The notes: generated by a model from the sequence alone, not told the origin. DNA of 64,000 nt from Archangium primigenium (GCF_016904885.1 NZ_JADWYI010000001.1:1178001-1242000), one strand, 5' to 3'. Positions 1-8,388 are shown, counted from the first letter of the stretch. Numbers and translations are program-made.

Positions 1-1044
1 TCCCGGTCGGCGGTCCACCGGAATGCCGCCGCCCAGGCGGCCCCGGGTGAAGTCGAGCAGGTCGCCGATCATGCGTGTCATGCGCTCGGCGCCCTGGTTG
101 ATGCGGGCGGTGGACGCCTTCACCTTGGGGTCCGGCACCTGGCGCGCCAGCAGCTGGGACTGCAGGAGGATGGCCTGCAGGGGGCTGCGCAGATCGTGGC
201 TCACGATGCCGAGCAGCCGCTCGCGGAAGTCCACGGCGCGCTGCTGCTCCTCCATGTGCTGGCGGCGCTCGGTGGCGTCGCGCAGCACCACCACGTGGCC
301 GCGCAGCGCGCCGCCTTCCTTGTGCAGGGCGCTCACGGTGATGTCCGCCCAGAAGCGGCGGCCGTCGCGGCGCAGGCGCCAGCCCTCGCCCGAGTACACG
401 CCGCGCCGCTCGGCCTGGTCCATCTCCTGGGAGAAGGACGCGCCGCGCAGCTCCTCGGGCATCAGCAGCGCGCCGTAGGGCCGGCCCAGCACCTCGTGCT
501 CGCTGTAGCCGGTGATGGCCTCGGCGCTCGCGCTCCAGGTGATGATGCGGCGCTGGGCGTCGAGCAGGAAGATGGCGTGGCCGTAGACGCCCTCGATGAC
601 CAGGTGCAGCGTCTCGTTGGACTCCTTGAGGGCCTGGCGCTGGCGGGTGCGCTCCAGGGCGAAGCGCATGGAGCGCGGCAGGAGGGCGTAGGACTCGCTC
701 GTCTTGGGCAGGTACTCCTCGAGCCCCTCCTGCACGGCCTGGAGCGCCTGCCACTCCTCGGCCGTGCCGGTGAGCATGAGCACGGGGATGCCCGGCCAGA
801 CGCGCTGCACGTCGTGCAGGAGATCCAGCCCCGTGGTCCACGGCAGCATGAAGTCCACGAGCACGGCGTCGAAGCGCGGCTGCTCGAGCGCGCGCTGCCA
901 CTGCTCCTCCTCGCCCACCTCCAGGATGTGGATGCCGGGGAAGGCACGCCGCAGCACGCGCGCCGCCATCATGCGGTCCGCGGGGCTGTCATCGACGACG
1001 AGCACGCGCAGCGGCCCGAGCGTCTCTGACGGGTCGCCTCTCAT
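1..1044 (-). CDS. REC-PAS-histidine kinase, 3' end cut by window edge
   Basis: Hybrid sensor kinase of a two-component system, predicted cytoplasmic because no membrane segment is visible. It opens with a receiver domain (VLVVDDSPADR, acceptor Asp in VLVDFMLPW), followed by a PAS domain with the usual GYSEHEVLGRP segment and then a HisKA dimerisation motif (GIVSHDLRSPL). The ATPase domain lies beyond base 1 and is not seen. The ATG at 1044 overlaps the stop of the upstream kinase gene as ATGA (1041-1044), so the pair is probably co-translated and works in one phosphorelay. The signal sensed is unknown. Confident for family, not for role. Confidence 0.88.
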   Translation of the reverse strand, partial: MRGDPSETLGPLRVLVVDDSPADRMMAARVLRRAFPGIHILEVGEEEQWQRALEQPRFDAVLVDFMLPWTTGLDLLHDVQRVWPGIPVLMLTGTAEEWQALQAVQEGLEEYLPKTSESYALLPRSMRFALERTRQRQALKESNETLHLVIEGVYGHAIFLLDAQRRIITWSASAEAITGYSEHEVLGRPYGALLMPEELRGASFSQEMDQAERRGVYSGEGWRLRRDGRRFWADITVSALHKEGGALRGHVVVLRDATERRQHMEEQQRAVDFRERLLGIVSHDLRSPLQAILLQSQLLARQVPDPKVKASTARINQGAERMTRMIGDLLDFTRGRLGGGIPVDRRPG

Positions 1045-2303
1045 GCGCCCGCGCCTCCTCCGGCCACGCCGGTCATCGGCGGAGGGGTGCGGGGCAGCTC
1101 GACGGTGAAGCGCGAGCCCTGGCCGGGCGTGCTGTCCACGAGGATGCGCCCGCCCAGGGCCTCCACCACCTGGCGGGTGATGAACAGGCCCAGGCCCAGG
1201 CCGCCGTAGTGCCGCTCGGACACGCCGCGCTCGAAGCGGCCGAAGAGCCGCGCGCGCACGGAGTCGTCCATGCCGATGCCCTCGTCGCGCACGCTCAGGC
1301 GCACCCAGTCCCCGAGATCCTCCAGCCGCAGGCTCACCGTGTGGCCGGCGCCGAACTTGAGGGCGTTGGACACCAGGTTGGTGATGATCTGCTCGAGCCG
1401 GAGCACGTCCCACTCGCCGAGCACGCGGGGGGGCAGGTCCAGCTCCAGCGCGCACCCGGCGCGCGCCGCCTGGGCCTCGAAGCCGGTGACCACGTCGCGC
1501 ACGATGGCCGCCAGGTTGACGTCCTGCTCGCGGCGCAGGGACAGCCGGCCGCTGGTGATGCGCGTGGCGTCCAGCAGGCTGTCCATGAGGCTCGTCATGC
1601 GCTTGACCTGGGCGTCGGCCGAGTCCAGGTGGCTCATCAGCCGCTCGAGCGGCAGGGGCTGTTTCTTGAGCTCCTGGCGCATGAGCTGCAGGCGCAGGGA
1701 CAGGGGCGTCATGGGGGTGCGCAGCTCGTGGCTCGCCACGGAGAGGAACTCGTCGCGCAGGCGCACCGCCTCGCGCAGCTCCACCACCAGGCGCTCGCGC
1801 TCGCTCTCGGCGCGCAGGCGCCGCGTCTCGGCGCGCTCGCGCTTGGCCTCCAGCACCTCGCGCGCCCGCTCGCGCATGGCCGCCTGCTGGTGGCGCAGGT
1901 CCTCGCGCTCGCGGTGCAGCTCCACGAAGACGGCCACCTTGGCGCGCAGGACGCGGGGGTCCACGGGCTTGCGCAGCCAGTCGGCGCCCCCGGTCTCGTA
2001 GCCCCGGGCGACGCGATCCTCCTCGCTGTCACCGCCGGTGAGGAAGATGAGCGGCACGGGGCGCAGCATGGACTGGGCGCGCAGGCACCGGGCCGTCTCA
2101 ATGCCGTCGAGTCCAGGCAGGCGCACGTCCATGAGCACCAGGGCGAAGTCCTCGTCCTCCCAGCGGGCGAGGGCCTCTTCGCCCGAGGCGCATTTGACCA
2201 CATGCAGGGTGAAGGGCTGGAGATGGCGCTCGAGCATCGCCAGGTCGGCTGGCTGGTCATCCACCAGCAGGACGCTGGTGCGCGGGCTCTGCCTTGCTTG
2301 CAC
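1041..2303 (-). CDS. Response regulator-histidine kinase hybrid
   Basis: A 420-residue soluble hybrid kinase. An N-terminal receiver domain (LLVDDQPADLAMLE; phospho-acceptor in LVLMDVRLPG) is followed by a charged helical linker, a HisKA motif (VASHELRTPM) and an HATPase domain with N box (NLVSNALKFG) and G boxes (DEGIGMDD, GLGLGLFITRQ). I chose the GTG at 2303 because GGAGG sits just upstream (about 2308-2312) and the receiver domain begins right after it; an upstream in-frame extension would run through the intergenic region. Its TGA overlaps the ATG of the next kinase, so the two form an operon. It has no sensory domain of its own, which suits a relay partner. Confidence 0.88.
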   Translation of the reverse strand: MQARQSPRTSVLLVDDQPADLAMLERHLQPFTLHVVKCASGEEALARWEDEDFALVLMDVRLPGLDGIETARCLRAQSMLRPVPLIFLTGGDSEEDRVARGYETGGADWLRKPVDPRVLRAKVAVFVELHREREDLRHQQAAMRERAREVLEAKRERAETRRLRAESERERLVVELREAVRLRDEFLSVASHELRTPMTPLSLRLQLMRQELKKQPLPLERLMSHLDSADAQVKRMTSLMDSLLDATRITSGRLSLRREQDVNLAAIVRDVVTGFEAQAARAGCALELDLPPRVLGEWDVLRLEQIITNLVSNALKFGAGHTVSLRLEDLGDWVRLSVRDEGIGMDDSVRARLFGRFERGVSERHYGGLGLGLFITRQVVEALGGRILVDSTPGQGSRFTVELPRTPPPMTGVAGGGAGA

Positions 2304-2618
2304 GGCGCCTCCGTCCGATTCCTGGCGTCCGTACCAGACGGCGCCGACCACTTCGAGAAGAGATGTCACCCGGCGGCCGCCCGGACGTTTCGCAAACAAC
2401 AGGACCCGCACGTTCCCACTTGGCGCCAGGGGAAGGCCCTGGATCGCACCGCGCGCCGGGCATGGGGCGGATCCGGGGTGGCGGGGGGCGCGGCCCGGGA
2501 GCATCCCGGCATCCGGGGGAAGATAAGCGCGGTGTGGGCCCCCGCCGACTGGCGATTTTTCTGTATAAGGGCGCCCGGACGGGTGGCGCTTGCCGCCTTG
2601 GTGAGAAAGGCAGGACAC
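2304..2618. promoter_or_regulatory. Divergent intergenic region with -10-like site
   Basis: A 315-base gap between the leftward kinase operon and the rightward FKBP gene. I see no credible coding sequence. An AT-rich patch in otherwise GC-rich DNA (2554-2569) ends in TATAAG at 2564-2569, preceded by TG, which could be the -10 element for the FKBP gene about 50 bases downstream. No clear -35 element or operator is visible. Confidence 0.35.
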
Positions 2619-3380
2619 ATGCGGAAGTTTCTTATGGTGGCGACGCTGCTCGTCGCGACGGGCTGTCAGCAGCAGGGCTCCAGCGGGAGCGCCGGTGGCG
2701 CGGGTCCGACGCCCCAGACGGACGACCAGAAGACGTTCTACGTGCTGGGCTCGTCCCTGGGCCGTCAGATCCAGGTGTTCGACATGTCGCCCGAGGAGGT
2801 CGAGTTCGTGAAGGCCGGCCTCACGGCGCAGCTGACCGGCAAGGAGTCCGAGGTCGACATGCAGACCTACGGCCCCAAGCTGCAGGAGCTGGCGCGCACC
2901 CGTTCCACGGCGCGCGCGGAGAAGGAGAAGGAGAAGTCCAAGGCCTTCCTGGAGGAGGCGGCCAAGGAGGACGGCGCCCAGCGCGCCGAGTCCGGCCTCA
3001 TCTACAAGAGCCTCACCGAGGGCACCGGCCCGAGCCCCACGGCCAGTGACGTGGTGAAGGTGAACTACCGGGGCACGCTGCCGAGCGGCAAGGAGTTCGA
3101 CAGCTCGTACAAGCGCAACGAGCCGGCCCAGTTCCCGCTCAACGGCGTCATCCGTTGCTGGACCGAGGGTGTGGCGAAGATGAAGGTGGGCGGCAAGGCC
3201 AAGCTCGTGTGCCCGTCCGACCTGGCCTACGGCGACCGCGGCACCCCGGGCATCCCGGGCGGCTCGGCGCTGGTGTTCGAGGTGGAGCTGCTGGAGATCG
3301 TGCCCCCCGCGGCGCCGCCTCCCGCCCCGCCGGCGCCCCCGACCCCGGCCCCGACGACGCCCCCGCCCGCCAAGAAGTAG
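2619..3380 (+). CDS. FKBP-type peptidyl-prolyl isomerase lipoprotein
   Basis: Predicted periplasmic or outer-membrane-anchored folding catalyst (cis-trans isomerisation of prolyl bonds). A lipoprotein signal ends at Cys16 (LLVATGC). Residues about 35-125 look like the FKBP_N dimerisation helix region, including a Lys/Glu-rich stretch, and 140-228 are the FKBP_C fold with the usual VNYRGTLPSGKEFDSSY, VIRCWTEGV (pocket Trp181) and LAYGDRG segments. The tail from 229 is a Pro/Ala-rich linker ending in Lys-Lys, unusual for an FKBP and perhaps cell-wall spanning. It resembles Mip/FkpA-type proteins in order of domains. Single gene, divergent from the kinase operon. Confidence 0.93.
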   Translation: MRKFLMVATLLVATGCQQQGSSGSAGGAGPTPQTDDQKTFYVLGSSLGRQIQVFDMSPEEVEFVKAGLTAQLTGKESEVDMQTYGPKLQELARTRSTARAEKEKEKSKAFLEEAAKEDGAQRAESGLIYKSLTEGTGPSPTASDVVKVNYRGTLPSGKEFDSSYKRNEPAQFPLNGVIRCWTEGVAKMKVGGKAKLVCPSDLAYGDRGTPGIPGGSALVFEVELLEIVPPAAPPPAPPAPPTPAPTTPPPAKK

Positions 3381-3489
3381 CTCTGGCGCCGCGTCGCGTC
3401 GCGGGTCGTCTCCCGGGCCATCGCGCTCCCCCGTCGTCTCGGGGCGGCCGGTGGCCCGGAGTCGTTTTCGGGGGATTCGATTCGAGGCG

Positions 3490-4050
3490 TCAGTAGGGCC
3501 GCTGGCCCGCGTAGTTGCCCGGGGGCGCGTAGTTGCACACCCAGAGCTGCCACGTGGGGAAGCGCGCGCCGAAGGGAGAATTCTCCGTGCAGATGACCGT
3601 GGCGCACCCCACCTCGGTCGTCTTGCGCCACACCACCTGCGTGTAGTGGCCACAGACCTTGCCCGAGGCGCAGGTATTCTTGGTGTACGAATAATCGGCG
3701 GCCTCGGACACCCAATCCTCCACCACCTGGGCGTCCGTCTTCGTGCCCGGCGGCGCCGCCGCGGCCAGGTTCTCGCCATAGGGGCCGCGGTTCTTGTTGT
3801 GCTCGAACTCGCACCGCGCCGCGTAGGCCTGGGCCACCGCGGCGGCCTCGGTCGACCAGGTGAGGCCGGCCAGGGCGGGTTGGGGCGGGGGGGTGGCCCC
3901 GGCGCGCGCCGCGTTGTGGGCGGCGACCATCTCGGTGGCCAGGGGGCTGTCGGCGCTCTCGGCGTGAGGGGTGGGGACCGGTTCGCTCTCGCCACAGCCC
4001 GTGGCGCTCAGCGTCAGACAGGACATGCACAGGGCGAGCAGTCGGTTCAT
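3490..4050 (-). CDS. CAP/SCP-domain lipoprotein
   Basis: Secreted protein of the CAP (SCP/PR-1) superfamily, 186 residues. The signal peptide carries a lipobox ending at the Cys of LSATGC. The CAP fold follows, with MVAAHNAARAGATPP at its start, the CAP1 signature GHYTQVVWRKTTEVGCA and the CAP2-like WVCNYAPPGNY near the C terminus. The bacterial members have no single agreed activity; lipid or protease-related roles are proposed. Conserved His and Glu residues of the CAP cavity (HNAAR, GENLAA, HYTQ) are present, so the fold should be intact. Convergent with the FKBP gene, whose stop lies 110 bases away. Confidence 0.9.
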   Translation of the reverse strand: MNRLLALCMSCLTLSATGCGESEPVPTPHAESADSPLATEMVAAHNAARAGATPPPQPALAGLTWSTEAAAVAQAYAARCEFEHNKNRGPYGENLAAAAPPGTKTDAQVVEDWVSEAADYSYTKNTCASGKVCGHYTQVVWRKTTEVGCATVICTENSPFGARFPTWQLWVCNYAPPGNYAGQRPY

Positions 4051-4146
4051 GCAACGGCTCCTCTCGGGGCCCAGGGTTGCTGGAACTTTGGAGGGGGGGC
4101 CGATCCGTGGCAAGTCTCGCCCGCCACGCGGGGGGAGAGGGCCGTC

Positions 4147-4980
4147 ATGACGGACGCCGAGTGCCAGGAGTTGCTGCGCTGGGCCGCGCCCCGTCTGGGC
4201 TTGCGGCTGGAGGGGTTTCGCCGGGTGCGGGGCCAGGTGGGCAAGCGCGTCACCCGGCGGATGACGGCGCTCGGCGTGCCGGGGCTGGCCGCCTACCTCG
4301 TGCGGCTGGAGGGGGATGCCGCCGAGCGCGCCGTGCTGGACGCGCTGTGTCGTGTCACCGTGTCCCGCTTCTTCCGGGACCGGGCCGTCTTCGACGTGCT
4401 GGGCGACGTGCTGTTGCCGGGCGTCTTGGCGGAGGCGCGGGCCCGGGGCGGGTCGTGCCTGCGGGTGTGGAGCGCCGGCTGCGCCTCGGGCGAGGAGCCC
4501 TATTCGGTGTCCGTCCTCTTCCGGCGGGGCCTCGCGCCGCGCTTCCCGGAGTTCCACCTGGACCTGGTGGCCACGGACGCGGATGTCGCGCTGCTGGCCC
4601 GGGCCCGGCGGGGCTGCTACGCCCGGGCCACGCTGCGCGAGGTGCCCGCCGCGTGGAGCGAGGAGGCCCTCGCCGCCGAGGGCCCCCTGTGGTGCGTGCG
4701 CCCCGCCTGGCGCGAGGGCCTGGACTTCCGCCCTCAGGACCTGCGCGAGCACATGCCCGAGGGCCCCTTCCACCTCGTGCTCTGCCGCAACGTGGCCTTC
4801 ACCTACTTCGCCCCGCCCGTGCAGCGGCGCGTGCTGGCGGGCCTGCTGCACCGGCTCGTTCCCGGGGGCCTGCTCGTCATCGGCGCCCAGGAGGCCCTGC
4901 CCGCGCCCCCCGAGGGCCTCGTGCGCGCCGCCGGTCCCGAGGCGCCGGTATGGCGCTGGCTCGGCCCCGGCAAGCCCTGA
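4147..4980 (+). CDS. Stand-alone CheR-type protein methyltransferase
   Basis: SAM-dependent glutamate methyltransferase of the CheR family, 277 residues. An N-terminal all-helical domain (about 1-80) precedes a Rossmann-like domain with the SAM-binding signature VWSAGCASGEEPYS and the late motif LCRNVAFTYF (normally CRNV-IYF). No TPR extension or receiver domain is attached, and no chemoreceptor, CheB or CheA is nearby, so its substrate may be a receptor encoded elsewhere or a non-chemotaxis target. ATG at 4147 gives the family's normal length. Confidence 0.88.
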   Translation: MTDAECQELLRWAAPRLGLRLEGFRRVRGQVGKRVTRRMTALGVPGLAAYLVRLEGDAAERAVLDALCRVTVSRFFRDRAVFDVLGDVLLPGVLAEARARGGSCLRVWSAGCASGEEPYSVSVLFRRGLAPRFPEFHLDLVATDADVALLARARRGCYARATLREVPAAWSEEALAAEGPLWCVRPAWREGLDFRPQDLREHMPEGPFHLVLCRNVAFTYFAPPVQRRVLAGLLHRLVPGGLLVIGAQEALPAPPEGLVRAAGPEAPVWRWLGPGKP

Positions 4981-5023
4981 CCCGGCGCGACTTGCCACAA
5001 TCGGACAGTTCCATTAAGTCGAA

Positions 5024-5063
5024 CCTCTCCCCGTTTCTGGATCTCCAGGAAACCGGGGCGAGG
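5024..5063 (+). promoter_or_regulatory. Strong hairpin abutting the ribosome binding site
   Basis: An imperfect inverted repeat of about 16 pairs: CCTC/GAGG, a T-C mismatch, CCCCG/CGGGG, TTTC/GAAA and TGG/CCA around an ATCT loop, with single-base bulges at 5048 and 5053. Its 3' arm overlaps the purine run 5060-5066 (GAGGGGA) that should be the ribosome binding site of the ATG at 5073. It may act as a translational control structure or double as a terminator for the upstream gene; there is no T tract. Confidence 0.5.
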
Positions 5064-5072
5064 GGACGCGTG

Positions 5073-5966
5073 ATGCGGAACTACGTGGGTGCGATCGCGG
5101 CGGTGTGTCTGGCGGCCTGTGGCGAGCCGGGAGGGACGGAGGCGTCCTCGGCGCCGGGCGCGCTGGAGCTGACGCGCGAGGCCGACGGCGCGGCCTCGGG
5201 CGCCTGGGGCCAGGGCGAGGCCCGGGTGCGCTTCGCCTCGCGGCGCGTGGAGTCCGGCGTCTACCGGATCGAGGTGCGGCAGAACGGCATGTCGCTCACG
5301 GGCCTGGTGGACGCGGAGCAGGGCGTGTCGTCGCTGGACGGCTTCGCGGAGGACAACGGCCAGGACACGCAGATGCTGGACGGGGACCGGGAGCTGCTCG
5401 CGGGCCTGTACGCGGCGCTCGGCGCCGAGCTGCCCGCGGGCCCCGCGCTCGCGCCCGAGCTCAAGTACCTGCGGCGCGCGGTGGGCCTGTGGGCCGAGCA
5501 CCCGCCGGCCGTCGAGCTGCAGCGCACGGTGATGGGCGAGCAGGGCCGGGGCTACACGATGTTGTGCGGCTACGCGAAGTGCAACGGCAAGTTCACGGGC
5601 AGCTGCGGCACCACGTTCAACTGGTACTCGTACGCGAAGCACGACTGCCAGCACGGAGGCTTCGACCTGGCGGCCAACCAGCAGCTCGCCCAGCTCGGCG
5701 ACCACGCCACGTGTGACGGGGACGAGCTGTACATGAGCGGCGGCAAGTGGGTGTGCGGCGAGCCCGACCACCAGAGCCGCCCCAAGGTGCAGGGCAACTG
5801 CTTTGGCCGCTGCGGGCCCGGCTGTGGCGGCGATACCCAGTACACCGTGGACGCCACCAACCACGACGGCTGCGTGCGCAACGGCCACGCGCTCACCAGC
5901 GCCTACTGCAACGACCAGTTCACCGCCGCGAGCGACGATGAGCTGTACGCGCCCGACTGCTACTAG
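5073..5966 (+). CDS. Cysteine-rich secreted lipoprotein with PLA2-like motif
   Basis: A 297-residue lipoprotein (lipobox CLAAC) of unknown function. Residues about 20-150 are an acidic/hydrophobic domain without recognised motifs. The C-terminal 120 residues are rich in Cys, Gly and aromatic residues and contain CFGRCGPGCGG followed by TNHDGCVRNG. That arrangement recalls the calcium loop plus His-Asp-x-Cys active site of secreted phospholipases A2, but the match is short and other cysteine-rich secreted domains could look the same. A GTG at 5070 is an alternative start. The following small lipoprotein gene starts on the next base after the stop, so they are probably one operon. Confidence 0.72.
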   Translation: MRNYVGAIAAVCLAACGEPGGTEASSAPGALELTREADGAASGAWGQGEARVRFASRRVESGVYRIEVRQNGMSLTGLVDAEQGVSSLDGFAEDNGQDTQMLDGDRELLAGLYAALGAELPAGPALAPELKYLRRAVGLWAEHPPAVELQRTVMGEQGRGYTMLCGYAKCNGKFTGSCGTTFNWYSYAKHDCQHGGFDLAANQQLAQLGDHATCDGDELYMSGGKWVCGEPDHQSRPKVQGNCFGRCGPGCGGDTQYTVDATNHDGCVRNGHALTSAYCNDQFTAASDDELYAPDCY

Positions 5967-6326
5967 ATGAGACGCGGGCTCGCATGCGCGGGAGTGCTGG
6001 GGGGACTGCTGGCCTGCGCGTCCCCGGACGCGGAGCGGCACGCGGCGGCCCGGGACGTGGTGGGGCGCTTCTTCGCGGCCCTGCCCTCCGGAGATTGCGC
6101 GGTGCTGGGCCCGCTGTTGACCGCGCCCGGGGCCTGCCCGGGGCTGGTGACGGACCTGGGCGCCCAGGGGTTGTCCCTGGTGGCGGTGCTGGAGGTGAAG
6201 GCGGATGGGCGGGATCCGGATGCGCTGCTGGTGCGCACGCGGGTGGCCCGCGGTGGTGCCGTGCACGCGCAGCCCCTGCTGCTGCGCGTGGAGCGGCGCT
6301 CCGAGGGGTGGAGGCTGCGTTTCTAG
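5967..6326 (+). CDS. Small predicted lipoprotein, unknown function
   Basis: A 119-residue protein with a lipoprotein signal (LGGLLAC). The rest is a compact alpha/beta stretch (VVGRFFAALPSGDCAVL, then LSLVAVLEVKADG) resembling small NTF2-like or SnoaL-like secreted domains in hydrophobic pattern, though I cannot assign it. Its ATG follows directly after the TAG of the cysteine-rich lipoprotein gene, so it is likely translated by reinitiation and may be a partner of that protein. Confidence 0.7.
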   Translation: MRRGLACAGVLGGLLACASPDAERHAAARDVVGRFFAALPSGDCAVLGPLLTAPGACPGLVTDLGAQGLSLVAVLEVKADGRDPDALLVRTRVARGGAVHAQPLLLRVERRSEGWRLRF

Positions 6327-6362
6327 CTGTGTTTCCCGCTGTGTTTTCCGCTGTGTTTCCCG
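6327..6362 (+). repeat. 12-base tandem repeat, three copies
   Basis: CTGTGTTTCCCG occurs three times head to tail between two genes; the middle copy has one change (C to T). The repeat starts directly after the stop of the small lipoprotein gene and ends directly before the next ATG. It may be a protein-binding array, or a small variable-number repeat. Confidence 0.85.
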
Positions 6363-6908
6363 ATGATGGACCGTGAGATGACTCCCCGCGCCCGAATCGC
6401 CGTTCCGCTCGTGGGCGGCCTGTTGGGGGCCGCATGGTTGATGCTCGCCCTGGGAACGGCGCCCGAGGTGCTGCCTTCCTCCAGCGCGCCGTCCCGGGTC
6501 CGGAGCACGCCCGCGCCGCCTCCCGCCGTCGCCTGGGAGCCGGGCACGGTGCGCCTCATGCCGCCCGCGCCCGCGCTCGCCGCGATGCCCCGGGAGGCGA
6601 TGCGCGCGGTGCCCGCGCCCGTGGACACGGAGGACGGCGTGGCGCCCGGGGAGAACGAGGCCCCCGCGCCGGAGCTGCCCCAGACGCCGGAGTGGCGGCA
6701 CGGCAAGCTGGCGCGCATCACCGATTTGTTGGGCCGGGACGTGACGCGGCTGGAACTCGAGCGCAAGAGCGCCCAGGCCCGGGGCGATGACGTGGAGGCC
6801 CGACGCCTGGAGGTACAGCTCTCCCGGCACCGCGCCCGGCTCGGCGCCCTGCGGGAGGAGCGGGACGCCCTGGCGCGGGCGGCCCACGCGGACGCGCGGG
6901 AGCCTTGA
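6363..6908 (+). CDS. Membrane-anchored Pro-rich/coiled-coil protein
   Basis: A 181-residue protein not recognised in any family. One hydrophobic segment near the N terminus (about residues 13-31) should anchor it in the inner membrane. A Pro/Ala-rich periplasmic linker (about 35-110) leads to a charged helix (about 115-178) with the heptad-like pattern of a coiled coil. ATG codons at 6363, 6366 and 6378 are all possible starts. The next gene starts with TTG overlapping this stop (TTGA, 6905-6908), so it belongs to the same operon as the protease. Confidence 0.72.
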   Translation: MMDREMTPRARIAVPLVGGLLGAAWLMLALGTAPEVLPSSSAPSRVRSTPAPPPAVAWEPGTVRLMPPAPALAAMPREAMRAVPAPVDTEDGVAPGENEAPAPELPQTPEWRHGKLARITDLLGRDVTRLELERKSAQARGDDVEARRLEVQLSRHRARLGALREERDALARAAHADAREP

Positions 6909-8065
6909 GGTCGGGGCTCGGGGCGCTGGGCCTGGGTCTGCTGGGCGCCTGCGCCCCCGTGACGCCCGGAGACGTGCCCGCGCGCCAGGTGGCCGCGGTG
7001 GTGGACGGCACGGCGGCGCCCGCGGACGACGCGGTGGTGGCGCTCCTCGCCCGGCGCGTGCGCTGCTCGGGCGAGCCGCTGACGCTCCTGTGCTCGGGGG
7101 CGCTCGTCGCTCCGGACGTGGTGCTCACGGCGGCGCACTGCCTGGAGGTGTTCGGTCCCGAGGGCGCCTACGAAGTCTTCCTCGGCGAGCGGCTGCCGGA
7201 GGACTCGGGCGCGGAGGGGCGCTTCGTGCGGGTGGCGCGGGCCGTGCGGCACCCGGCTTATGTGCCCGCGACGCATGCCTGGGACGTGGCGCTGCTGCGC
7301 CTGGCCTCGCCCGTGGACGTGCCGCCCCTGGCCCTGCCCGCCCCCGAGGACGAGGGCCTCATGCCGGGGGGCCTCGCGCGGGTGGTGGGCTTCGGGGCCA
7401 CGAAGGACCCCACGCTCGCCGGGGGCACACGGCGTCAGGGCGACCTGCGGGTGACGCAGGTGGACGCCGCGTCCTTCCGCGCGGGTCCGGCCCCGGCGAT
7501 GAGCTGCGTGGGGGACAGCGGTGGGCCCGTCCTGGCCCGCGATGCCCGAGGCCGGGAGGTGCTGGTGGGCATCACGGTGAGCGGGGACTTCGCCTGCCAG
7601 CGCGAGGCCGTCCAGGTCCGCGTGGCCGCGCTGCGTGAGGGCTTCCTCGCGCCCTTCCTCGCCGAGCCGCCCGCGCCCGCCGGGCCGGTGCTCGCGCCGG
7701 GCGGGTTGTGCGCCGCGCCGTGTACGCGCGACGCGGAGTGTCCCTCGGGCCTGTCCTGCGAGGTGCCCGAGGCGGGTGCCCCGGGCCAGTGCCTGCTGCA
7801 CGCGCTGCAGGCCGGCGACTACGGCGCCCGCTGCACCGGGGATGACACCTGTGGCGAGGCGGGCCCCTGTGTCCGCCTGGAGCCGAAGGGCCCGGAGGCC
7901 TGCCGGTGCTTCACCGCCTGTGAGCCGCCTCCCGGAGACGACGCGCCCCGAGGCTGCGCGGCGGCGTCGGGCCTGCTGCCGTGGGCCGTGGCCGCCGGAG
8001 CCTGGCGCGGGGGGCGCCGGAGGACGGGCCCCTGGGCGCGCCTCACGGGGCGTTGCCGCGTTTGA
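6905..8065 (+). CDS. Trypsin-like serine protease with MYXO-CTERM tail
   Basis: S1-family protease, 386 residues, exported as a lipoprotein or through a plain signal peptide (LGLLGAC, Cys16). The catalytic triad is visible: His78 (LTAAHC), Asp127 (DVALL) and Ser205 (GDSGGP), so it should be active. Residues about 260-345 are a Cys-rich module with many paired cysteines. The C terminus has the MYXO-CTERM layout: a short Gly-Cys motif, a hydrophobic helix (GLLPWAVAAGAW) and an Arg cluster, which in myxobacteria directs surface sorting by a dedicated sortase-like enzyme. TTG start, overlapping the upstream stop by four bases. It converges on the next gene with a 23-base overlap. Confidence 0.9.
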   Translation: MRSGLGALGLGLLGACAPVTPGDVPARQVAAVVDGTAAPADDAVVALLARRVRCSGEPLTLLCSGALVAPDVVLTAAHCLEVFGPEGAYEVFLGERLPEDSGAEGRFVRVARAVRHPAYVPATHAWDVALLRLASPVDVPPLALPAPEDEGLMPGGLARVVGFGATKDPTLAGGTRRQGDLRVTQVDAASFRAGPAPAMSCVGDSGGPVLARDARGREVLVGITVSGDFACQREAVQVRVAALREGFLAPFLAEPPAPAGPVLAPGGLCAAPCTRDAECPSGLSCEVPEAGAPGQCLLHALQAGDYGARCTGDDTCGEAGPCVRLEPKGPEACRCFTACEPPPGDDAPRGCAAASGLLPWAVAAGAWRGGRRRTGPWARLTGRCRV

Positions 8066-8312
8066 CCTTGCGCCGGCTGGCGCTCTTCCGGGTGGGGTGG
8101 ACCTCGGTGGTCGCGGGGCCCAGCGCCGGGGGCTCGGTCATGGCCGGACCGGGCGTGGCCTTGCGCATCAGCTTCTGGCGGCGCAGCGCCGCGGCTTGAT
8201 CCCGCGGGACCGTCTTGCGGCCCTTGCTGGGCTGGGGACTGCTCACCGCCTGCGCGGCGCTCGTCACCCGGCGCTTGTTCTTCGTGCCTGCCATTCGCGT
8301 CCTGACGGCCAT
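8043..8312 (-). CDS. Small basic protein, paralogue of the 9127-9393 gene
   Basis: An 89-residue, strongly basic protein of unknown function. It begins MAVRTRMAGTKNKRRV and shares start, spacing of a central SKG and an LRR..L..ATPGPA-like segment with the product of 9127-9393. A good ribosome binding site (GAGGAGG) precedes the ATG at 8312. The Lys/Arg content suggests nucleic-acid or ribosome binding, but nothing more can be said. It overlaps the 3' end of the protease gene on the other strand. Confidence 0.65.
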   Translation of the reverse strand: MAVRTRMAGTKNKRRVTSAAQAVSSPQPSKGRKTVPRDQAAALRRQKLMRKATPGPAMTEPPALGPATTEVHPTRKSASRRKVKRGNAP

Positions 8313-8388
8313 CGCTGCCTCCTCGCGTGTGAAGGGGTGTGAAAGGAACGGTGGGGACGCCCCCGCCAGTTTTCCACCCCGGGAGGCG

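Noticed and set aside
2304-3995. Upstream extension of the 1041-2303 kinase frame
   Set aside because: The open frame continues for about 560 codons but runs through the FKBP and CAP genes on either strand and has no signal or domain. The GTG at 2303 with GGAGG is the sensible start.
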